Below are positions 53,101-61,795 of a stretch of 64,000 nucleotides of DNA, one piece after another. The stretch is from Zelonia costaricensis (lineage: Eukaryota > Euglenozoa > Kinetoplastea > Trypanosomatida > Trypanosomatidae), in NCBI GenBank assembly GCA_030849075.1, contig JASAOO010003563.1, positions 1-64,000 of the forward strand, written 5' to 3'. The position numbers and the translations under genes were made by a program. The notes below the pieces were generated by a model. It made no database searches, was not told where the DNA came from, and saw only the letters and a program-made list of their open reading frames with translations. Positions within the stretch are counted from its first letter, which is position 1. Each line of letters opens with the position of its first letter.

Positions 53101-56100
53101 CGAGGCGCTGTTCGTGTCCCTCTTTTTTTTCTATTATTTTGCTCCTCCTCACCACCCGACGCTTCTCCAGCAGAATCGCGTTTCCACTGCCTCTCCTCCC
53201 TCTTCCTCGCTCCACGTTCTTCTCATCAATCGATAGTGGAACAGCCCCCTTCACCCCTCCTTCTCCACCACCGCCTCGCTGCCAGGGCTCGCCATCCAAG
53301 CTCGCCTCGTGGCCTTGCCCTCCCTCTTCTGTTGCACACCTGCTCCACCGCTTTTTCCACAGAGGCGCACCAACCTATCACGCCGGTCTGTAGGACGTCT
53401 TTTTCTTTCCCTTTCCTTTTCCCTATTGCCTCCCCACCCGCTGTCTCCAGCGCCCTCATTGAACTCGCACTCCGCTGCCACTGCCAGTCTCAGCGTGTTC
53501 GACCCGTGGTGCGCACGCGAGAAACGCCAACTGGGCTGTTTTCCTACCTTTTCTTCCTTTTGTCCTCGCTGGATTCACCAGCAGTGAGCTGCACAGCTCA
53601 CGGACGCGCTCTGTCGGCGGCTCGCGCGACACTACCACTGCCGCCGTGCTGCGCCGACGTCCCTTGTCGAGCTCACCATTTTCTTTTCCCCTCTCTTTCC
53701 CCCTACGATCCGTGTGCGGGTGCGTATCCCATTCTGCGCCACTGTTCCTCTTCCCGAGTGAGACCTACAACAGGCACGTCTTCTTGTATTTTCGTTTCTT
53801 TTTTTCTCAAACGGAGAGTGCCCCACTTCCCGATGAACGCCTTTTTCGAAAATCGCTTTTTTCTTTTGATCTATTGTTCTGTTTTTTTGCGCCCACCCAC
53901 AAGCGTCGACCTCGGCGTTCTTCCTGGTTTCCTTTTCTCTTACTTGGACCCACCCTTCTGCGCCCGGTGTCGTTCTCTCTTTGGCGTGCGCATACGCTTC
54001 TGCCATGATCTCTGCGTCGCAACCTTGCTCTTGCCCTTCTTTTTTTTCCCCATTCTCTCTCTTCATTCTCCCCCCGTGCGCCTTCTTCGCCGACCTCTTG
54101 GCTCTCAGCGTCTATGGCGTACGCGATATGGCGGTTTTACTGGTTTGTTTCCGCCTCTCGGTTTTTTTTTCTGGTGCGTTCTCTTCGTTGACCTGACCCA
54201 CTTCTTGTTTTGTTTTTCAGATTTGCTGTTTTGTTTGTTTCACGTAAGGTACCCTCTTCCCCGTCTGACCCACCATCTGTTTTCTCGTCGTGTCTCCGTG
54301 TTTTCTTTTGTACTCGCGCCCGCCATCCGCCGCTGGGCTTTCTGCAGGCGGCCTTGAAAAAAAAAAAAACCTCTTTCCCCTCATCACACACTGTCTTTTC
54401 CTTTCCGCTGCATTCCTGCCTCTTTCTCTGACGTGCCTTTCCTTTTTCTGTTTTCGGCCTTGCTCCGTGGTCTCCTCGGCTGTCTTTGACGTACCGTCAA
54501 CAGCTCCTCTCTCGGTCTTCACCCCCCCCCCCCCGTGGTCTCCCTCCTCCTTGCCACCGCGTCACGACCAGCACCCTCAGCCGTGTTTCGTTGCCTGCAG
54601 GACGTCTGCGTGTGTGTGTGTGTGTGTGTTTTGCGGCCTCGCGCTCCGTTTTTCTGTGGCCGTGCGAACACAAAGTGCCCTCTCTTGAGTCTCGAAGTGA
54701 CCGTCCGCGACCACGAACACACTTACCCAGACGAAGGCAGCGAAGCCGTACAGGTTCAACCGCCGTTTTCTATCGCAGGGACAGGACCCCCACTCCATTG
54801 TCGTGCGCCGCTTCCTGGCATCAGGCATCGCTTCTTCTCTCTCCCTCAGTCCTCGGACACGCTTCTCGACAACAACCGCAGAGCTGGCGGACTCCAGCAG
54901 GGGGCAGACGAAGGGTCTGTGAGGCGAGCAGAGCAACATGCGGGAGAGGAGAAGGCGACGCTTTCACCCTTGTGATGCTCGCCGCCACAGAGGAACCGCG
55001 ACGTGCCTTAACCCGGTGTGTCGTGCTCCACTCGGATTGCATCCTGCCCTCTTTCGCCCACTTTTTCCTTCTTCCCCCCCCCCCCTCGCTCGCTCTCCCA
55101 TGGTCAACGCCCTCCCGCCGCCCCACCCCCTTCCCCCGACGCTGTCCGGCCTTCCTGTTATTNCGTCGTTTTTTTTTTTTTTTGGTTGCCTTTTTGCTTT
55201 GCCTTTCTTTCCTTCTTCCCTTCTTCCCTTCTTCCCTACCCCGCTCCCTGTGTGAATACTCGATTTGTTATTCTCTTTCTCATCCGCTGAGTGCCGATGG
55301 ACCATAATGTGGTTCCTTTTTTGATTGCTGTCTTTATTCTCGCGCCCAGCCTTCTTTTTTTTTCTTATTTTCGCCGCGTTGTGCGATGCGGGCGCCACCT
55401 GTTTCGAAGAAGAAGAAAAAAGTGAAGAGTGCTCTGCTGCGTCTCTCTTCATTCTGCAGAAACGTTTCAGCAGTGTCGCGACGCGGCTGCAGTGGTGCCA
55501 AGAGACGGCAACCCCAAAGCCCGCGCACGCGCGATCGTCGACTAGCTCCGCTATGAATCTTCTTTTCTCCCGTTGTTCTCGCGGCTCTCTTCTCTCCCCG
55601 GGCCTTTTACTGAATCTGCGTTCTTGCACCCAGGCACGTGCGTGATCGAGACGGCCATCTGCTGTTGCGGCCGCTGTCTTGTCCGGCCCTTTCTGTGCCT
55701 TGTGTGAGGTTCCTCTCCACGCCTCTGTGCGGGTGTTTCGCACGTTTTTTTTTTGTTTGGCGCGTGCCACGACGCAGGAGCGCATACGCGTCGTGGCGCA
55801 CGAGGCGCCGACGCACAGACCTGGTGCACTTCTCCCCCCGATAAAGGGGAGAATATGTTCACGTATCCACGTCATGCGTGGACGGATGAGACGTGCAATA
55901 GGGCACCTGGCGCACACACCACCACTTCTCACCCGGTCTTGCTCTCCCATTATTCGAAGCCCGCTCCTCTCACGGAGCTCCGCAGGCGTGGCACATGAGA
56001 GGATTTGGAAAACGAAGGGAAATGGAAGACTCTTCTCTCTCTATTTGCGTGTTTTATGTTTTTCCACTCTCGCCACACACTTGCCCCGTCTCTTTTTTTT

Positions 56101-56289
56101 TTCTTGCTGCTTCCGTCCTCCTCGGCTCTCGCCCCTTTGTACTCTCCCTTTTTATTGTTCTCGCACCAGCACGCTTCACCTTCTCTCCCTCTCCCCCTCT
56201 CTTTCCCCGAGTAGCACCGCCTGCGGCCGAGCGAGAAAAGGCACCCTTGCCGGTGCCAGTGTGCGTGCACACGTGTGCCTGCAGGCGAG

Positions 56290-56330
56290 TGTGTATGTGT
56301 GTGTGTGTGTGTGTGTGCGTGTGTGCGTGC
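56290..56330. repeat. (GT)n microsatellite, imperfect
   Basis: About 20 GT units with TA and GC interruptions, inside the 9.6-kb gene-poor interval. Confidence 0.8.
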
Positions 56331-57449
56331 CTCTGTGAACGTCTGTGTGCATGTTAAAATGTGTATGCGACCGCATTATTGACTAGCTTGCGCAAACGCC
56401 TCTATCTCCTTCATCGCCCTTTTCGTCTCCTTCTTGTTTCCTCTGAGTGTCGTGTACCGGTTCCATCGGCGCATCTGGCGGTCGTGCTTGTGAGCATGCC
56501 AACCCCCCCCCCCCCGTCCCGCTCCAGGCTTCTTTTCTCCTGGTCCGCGACGTCACACCTTCATCGCCACATTTTACGGCCACCGCCATCCCCCCCTCCC
56601 TCTCCCGTTCTCTTTCCCTCGTACGTCGGCGGGGGGGGTGCGCTTTCGACGTTCTGTGAGCTCTTTTCCCCTTTTTTAAGTGTTTCCTCCATCTCATCCT
56701 CTGGAGATGGAAAGTATAGTGCGTTCGTTCAAGCCCTTTTTCTCGTTTTGGTGAGTGTGCTGTATCGGCAAAAGGCGGACACGTGTGCAAGCGTGTACGT
56801 TGTCCAGAGAAGAAGGACGACAAGATGGAAGCGAGGAGATGTGGGGACGGCTATGACCTAGACGCGGTAGCGTGGGCAAACACCGCGGAACGAGTGAAGG
56901 GGAGGAAGAAAGTAGCGGGATGGGGAGGAGGGCTGGGTACACTTCCCCTCGCTCACACATACGCTTGGAGAGGAACGCTAAGTCACGAGGCGGCTGATAT
57001 GGAGGAGGATACCTGGCGCGTTCCCCACTCTCTTTCCTTCGTACCCCCGCGCTCTGTCGCGTGACGACGACTCTGGAGTTGTCAGCGGGTCCCGTAGAGG
57101 AGCGCAAGAGGTTCTCTTTTGTGTCGCCGTCTCATTTTTTTTTCTTCCGCAGCGCTGCTGCCGACGGCACGGTCTGTGCTTGCTACTCCCTTGTCCGGCG
57201 CTTGGATCTGAGTGAGGATGCGTTCAGTTCACGCGTGCGAGCGCGTGGTAGTTTATGTGTCTGGGTGTGTGTCTGTGTGTTTGTCTGTGTGTGACTCGGT
57301 GTTCCTTCCTCATCGTCTGCACCTGCTTGGAACTGCTCTTTTCTCTGGAGACAGATGCGTTGCCTTCCGTCGCTTTTACCTCCTTGGATGCTCCGTCCCC
57401 CCCCCCCTCCCCCTCCCCCCCTCCCCGGGCCACCACGACTCTTGCGCGG

Positions 57450-57665
57450 ATGAACGGAGCGACTGCTGCACTGCTGGTGAGCATGGTCCTTCTGCGCAGC
57501 CCAGTGCCGCCTGTGGCGCGTCCGCTGCTGGTGTGGCTTACGCTCCAACCATACCACCGGCCCTGCACATCTTTTCCCCAGCTAACCCCCCTCACTCCCC
57601 CCAATCCCCCTCCCCCCCCCGCTGCCCGCTCCCCGCAGCGACGCGTTCGTGGTAGCACGTTTTGA
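57450..57665 (+). CDS. doubtful small open frame, hydrophobic N terminus
   Basis: A 71-codon frame beginning MNGATAALLVSMVLL, a short hydrophobic start that could be a signal peptide. The first 45 codons use G/C-ending codons more than the flanking sequence. The rest (Pro-rich, from PPNPPPPPAARS) is derived from a C-tract. There is no match to a known family. Chance is a real possibility. Confidence 0.2.
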   Translation: MNGATAALLVSMVLLRSPVPPVARPLLVWLTLQPYHRPCTSFPQLTPLTPPNPPPPPAARSPQRRVRGSTF

Positions 57666-58084
57666 GGCCTGCTCCTCTACACGTGCGGCGCCGCCACCTC
57701 CACCCTCTTCGCGCCTGTGGTCCCCGCCATTCTCGTCGCCTGCTCCTGTGGCGTGTTTTTTTTTTTAAAGTTGGCGCCTGCCATTGCCTGTGCGCATGTG
57801 TTGTGTGTGTGTGATTGTGTAAATCTCTTTCTACCTGTGCTTGCGCATCTGCCATAATGCTGGTGCCGCTCGCACTCCCCTCCCCCTTCCGCTTCCACCC
57901 TTCTTTTGTTTGTCCCGTTGATCCCTCCTCCTTCACCTCCCGTTTTTTTTTTGTTTTGTTCTCCTCCACTGTGTGCATCCGAGTGGCTTCCGCGACGTCC
58001 GTGTTTTCGAACTGTACTCCCCATGATGCCTTCTTTGTGCTTAAGCATGCGTGCGGGTCTCTCTCCCTCTCTCTCTCTGCGTAT

Positions 58085-58125
58085 GTGTGTTTGTGTTTGT
58101 GTTTGTGTTTGTGTGTGTGTGTGTG
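58085..58125. repeat. GTGTTT tandem repeat grading into (GT)n
   Basis: Four GTTTGT-type units followed by a GT run. Confidence 0.8.
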
Positions 58126-58726
58126 CGCGTGTGTAAGCGACTGCGTGTGTGCTTGCCTGTCACGGCGTGTTCGTACGTCAGGGTGTGCATGTGCGCGTAT
58201 ATGCTTCATTCTGGCCTTGCAGCTCCACCGAATCCCACGCGTGTGGCGGCATTCTGGTGTGATGAGCGACAGCCCTCCTCCCCGTTCCCCACTTCTCCGT
58301 CGTGTGTGTTGTTTCCCCTACCTTGTGAACTGCTTCGCGGCAGATGGGTCCTGCTGTGGCTTCCTGTGCATCTTCGCTCGAATGGCGCGAACCTGTCCGT
58401 CGTTCCCCCACCCTATTGTCCTCGCCCCCGCCGCACTCTCCCGTCTCACCTCATAGCCTCCAGTGTGTCTTTGGGGGCTGCCTCTGTGGTGACGCAGTGC
58501 GTGTATGTGTATGTGCATCCGCGTGCGAGTACGTGTGTGTATGTGTGTCTGTGTGTCTTTGCGTATGGCGTTGCGCATGTGCTAGCTATGTCGCCTCCCC
58601 TCCTCAGGATTCGTGAGCCACACCCGCACCCGAGTAAATCAGCGAGCGGAGACGCCGCTTGGGCGAAACAAAGAAAAAACAACAAGACCAACAACAACGC
58701 CAAAATGGACACCCGCATCAAAGGCG

Positions 58727-58966
58727 ATGCGTAGCAAAGGCTCAGTCAGCGCAGACGGCGTACCAAGAGCGCTCTTCCCCGTGGCCATCTCGGTGGCTCC
58801 GCTGAGAGCTGTGGGGAGAGGTGCGTCGCTGCGGATGCGTCTCTCTGCGCGCGTGTCAAGAATCACCGCTGAGTGTACACGCAGGAAACACCGGCGCACG
58901 CCCCGAGTGACTCAAGCAACGAAAGCGGCGCCGCGTTCTGGCTCGACGTGGCGCCGACTTGGCTAA
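58727..58966 (+). CDS. candidate small basic protein (doubtful)
   Basis: A 79-aa frame starting MRSKGSVSADGVPRALF, very rich in Arg, Ser and Ala with almost no acidic residues, which could act as a mitochondrial targeting segment. The surrounding 58610-59050 block differs from the pyrimidine-rich sequence on both sides. A possible acceptor lies at 58606-58607 (CTCCTCAG). A 9-codon upstream frame (58705-58734) overlaps its start. The block is also open in other frames, so it may not be translated. Confidence 0.25.
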   Translation: MRSKGSVSADGVPRALFPVAISVAPLRAVGRGASLRMRLSARVSRITAECTRRKHRRTPRVTQATKAAPRSGSTWRRLG

Positions 58967-59309
58967 TCGCTGCCACGTCGGCGGTGTCCAGCCTGAGTCG
59001 CACGCGGCGACGCACGCCTCCTCAGCTGAGTCCTCGGCAACGTCGGCGCTGGCGCGTAGTAGATGCACCGGCACCGTTCCCGCCCTCTCCCCCATTTTCG
59101 CGCGCACCTTCCAAGTCTTCTGATTCCCTCCCCCCTACCCCACCTCAGTTGCCACCGCGCACCGACCTTGCAGTCGACTACTCTCTTTAGAGCCCCCTTC
59201 TGTGCTCCCCGCTGTGGGTCACCGTCCCCCCCCCCCTCCCCCTCCCACCACCACCGAGACGTACACTTGTACAGCCTGTGGCACTCTTGCCCTTTTTCTC
59301 CCGCTTTTC

Positions 59310-59311
59310 AG
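59310..59311 (+). promoter_or_regulatory. candidate spliced-leader acceptor for the TSG101-like gene
   Basis: CCCTTTTTCTCCCGCTTTTCAG is a strong tract plus AG; the leader would be about 42 nt. Confidence 0.6.
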
Positions 59312-59353
59312 ATTGTCCGTGCTCCGCCCCCGCTCCGCCCTCCTGCCGTGACA

Positions 59354-60583
59354 ATGGAGATCACGCTGGCGCAGGCGGCAGACATCGCCGTGGTGTCCAA
59401 GCACTACCCGCCCGTGGCGGCCAGCGCCATCACGTACGCGGTTAGCAACTTTCTGCCGTACGCAAACAACTTCCCCAACTCGAAGGGCCGCATCACACCT
59501 GGCAACGGCGTCGCCGAGCCGCTGCACCTCGAGTGCTTCCTCATGATTCGCAAGAACCCGCAGCAGGCGCAGGGGACGCCGATGCTTGTGGTTCTCTCCT
59601 TCACCGACCAGTACCCGCAGCAGATGCCGTCCGCCATGCTGGTGCCGCCGCCGGGTGGCGAGAAGATCAAGCAGCCATACTCCATCATGTCCGGCGACGG
59701 GCGCATTCAGGTAGAGTGCCTCTCGTTCCTGCGCGGGGTCGAGCGGCCGTACCCGCTGCTCGACATGCTGCTCGCCATCAGCGAGCAGTTCGAGCTCGAG
59801 TACCCGCTTGTGGCGCAGAACTACCGCCCGCCCCCGCCCTCGGCTACCCCGGCAGCCGCCACAGCGGGCGCCTTTGTGAGTGGCTCGAACCCGGCGCGGC
59901 CGTTGCTGGTCCAGGAGGCGGCGGAGCGCGTTGTCATTGACGTGAACGAGAAGGCGAGTAACTACCTTGACACCCGCGAGCAGGCCCTCCTATACCTCCA
60001 CACACTCAACGAGTCGAACCGCGAGCTGCACAAGGCCAAAGCAACCCTCGAAGCACACAACGAAGAGCTGCAGACGTACCTGCCGAGCATGGGCAATGTG
60101 AGCACGCTGCTGCACGAGCTCGACGGACACGCCAACACGGTGGAGGAGCACGCCAGCTGCCTCGTCCCCGCCGACCCGCTGCAGGCCCGTGCTCTGGAGC
60201 TGATGGCGGAGATTCACGCCTCGGACGACACGCTGGCGCTGCTGGAGGAGGGCCTCAAGCGCGAGCTGCTCACGTGCGACGAGTACGTGAAGAACGTGTC
60301 GGACGTTGGCCGCGAGCAGTTTGTGTCCCGCTTCCTGTACGTCCGGGCGTCGGAGAAGCTGCGCAAGACCAACGTCGGCCAGTCAAGCCCGACCCCACCG
60401 TCGAGCTCACCGCCCATGGCGTCACCCAGCTCAGCGCCACAGGTTCCGCAGCGGCTGCAGCCGGCGGAGGCGCTGCGCCTCGAGTTCCTTTCGGCCGACG
60501 TGGACGTTATTCGCGACGTGCTCGCCTCCGTCGGCGGGGACGTCTCGGTGGCGCGTCAGCAGCTCAAGATGATGTTCCCGTAG
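59354..60583 (+). CDS. VPS23: TSG101/Vps23-like ESCRT-I subunit
   Basis: A 409-aa protein (human TSG101 is 390 aa). Residues about 10-155 are a UEV domain, an E2-like fold without the catalytic cysteine, which binds ubiquitin and PTAP-type motifs (seen here as PMLVVLSFTDQYPQQMPSAM, then the DGRIQVECLSFLRG strand). A short Pro/Ala linker (158-175) replaces the long proline-rich region of animal TSG101. A coiled coil follows at about 200-270. A steadiness-box-like helical pair lies at about 283-340 (LMAEIHASDDTLALLEEGLK, then CDEYVKNVSDVGREQFVSR), the part that assembles with Vps28 and Vps37. Unlike animal TSG101, it continues through a Ser/Pro linker into a CUE/UBA-like segment (about 371-409). 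Expected role: sorting ubiquitinated cargo at endosomes. Confidence 0.88.
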   Translation: MEITLAQAADIAVVSKHYPPVAASAITYAVSNFLPYANNFPNSKGRITPGNGVAEPLHLECFLMIRKNPQQAQGTPMLVVLSFTDQYPQQMPSAMLVPPPGGEKIKQPYSIMSGDGRIQVECLSFLRGVERPYPLLDMLLAISEQFELEYPLVAQNYRPPPPSATPAAATAGAFVSGSNPARPLLVQEAAERVVIDVNEKASNYLDTREQALLYLHTLNESNRELHKAKATLEAHNEELQTYLPSMGNVSTLLHELDGHANTVEEHASCLVPADPLQARALELMAEIHASDDTLALLEEGLKRELLTCDEYVKNVSDVGREQFVSRFLYVRASEKLRKTNVGQSSPTPPSSSPPMASPSSAPQVPQRLQPAEALRLEFLSADVDVIRDVLASVGGDVSVARQQLKMMFP

Positions 60584-61795
60584 CGCGGCGAGAGAGACTG
60601 GGGTGTGACCGAGCTGACGGCTCGCGCGGGGGTGGGGGTGGATGTGCATAGTAATGCGAGAATGGGCTGCCTTTTCCGCGCGACGATCGCCTGCTCGGTC
60701 CTTTGACTGTCTTCGTTGCTCGTCTCTCCAGTTCTCTCCTCTTCCCACCCCACATCTCCGCGCGTGTGTCTTCGTTTGAATGTGCCAGCAGCTGTTTCCC
60801 GTCCCACTCCCCTCCCCTCACCCCCCACCTCCCTTCTGGCGCTTCGGAAGTGATCACACGACGCGTCTCGTAAAGGCGAAGCTGAAAAGAGGGAAAACAG
60901 GACACACACACACACACGCACACGCACCTTGAAAAAGGAAGACAAGTGGAAGCGAACGCTGTGCGAAGTTGTAGAGCACGGCAGAACGTCAGAGTACCGG
61001 CTTCTCGTCATGGGTGTGCTGTGCCGATAGGGGCGGAGGGGGCTGCCTTTGTGTGTGGTTGCATCGACGACTTCAGTTCCGATGCAATGCGGCGTACGCA
61101 GTCTGAGGAAAAACCGCGTACTGTGGCGCGCTCTGTCTGCTTCACGTGGCAATCTTGCTTTTCTTAGGATACACACAATTCTCCCGGAGCGATTTGGCAC
61201 GACGCTGGTGAGGGCCGAAGAGTCGCCACTTCACAACTCCGTGTGGGCCCATGGCGGCGGTACCTCGCCGTGCGCTGCCACTCCTCCTTCACTCCAATCC
61301 CTGTGCAAACCTCCCACTTTATCTGACTCCCCTCTCCCACCGCCGCGCTGCAGCGTTTTGTATTCCGTCGGCCAAAGTACAACGTGCCCCGTGCCCGTGC
61401 ACGCTCACCAGCACATCCGTTCGCACCCACATAGACACATATACAAGGACGCACACAGAGGACCACTGTTGAGGTAAGACTGCATGCATACACACGCCAG
61501 TCCGCTTCTCACGACGAACTCTCCCACCTTGCAGAGCGAAGTCTCAGAAGAAGGCACGAGGGCCGGCACTACACTGCTTCTTCACCCTTATAGACCTACA
61601 GGCACGCTTCCATTTACCTAGAAGCACCCTTTCTCACCTCCGGTTTGATAGAGAAGAAGCCACACGAGGCTACACGACGCGCGTCCTCTTACGCACGTGA
61701 AGTGCGTGGAGCGGCAGTCAGCGAGATCCTTTTTCTTCTTCTTCTTGAGTGCGCCTGGTGCACGCTCGAGCGGCAGCGGAAACCAAAACGCTCCG
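60584..61795 (+). other. 1.2-kb intergenic region upstream of the jouberin-like gene
   Basis: No gene seen. There is a (CA)n run at about 60902-60917 and a CT-rich tract at 60800-60840. Immediately upstream of the last gene, a T/C tract (61729-61746) is followed by the AG at 61748-61749, a likely acceptor giving a 47-nt leader. Confidence 0.5.

Larger units (their letters stand above)
49756..59353 (+). other. 9.6-kb region without a convincing large gene
   Basis: The longest gene-poor interval in the window. It is filled with T/C tracts, homopolymers (poly-T with an unresolved base, N at 55163; poly-A 54357-54369) and microsatellites at 50141-50162, 54609-54629, 56290-56330 and 58085-58125. 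Open frames of up to 434 codons (53053-54357) are pyrimidine-driven and lack domains. Two short frames of more ordinary composition (57450-57665, 58727-58966) are listed separately. It could be an exceptionally long 3' UTR of the RRM gene, a run of small or noncoding transcripts, or decayed genes. The TSG101 leader begins at the acceptor at 59310-59311. Confidence 0.5.

Noticed and set aside
53053..54357. 434-codon plus-strand frame in the 9.6-kb gap
   Set aside because: Phe/Leu/Ser-rich product of pyrimidine tracts. It looks hydrophobic but lacks the regular spacing of a membrane protein and shows no third-position bias.
54964..55950. 328-codon minus-strand frame in the 9.6-kb gap
   Set aside because: Lys/Arg/Glu-rich because it reads purine-rich antisense of T/C tracts, and it crosses an unresolved base; no domain.
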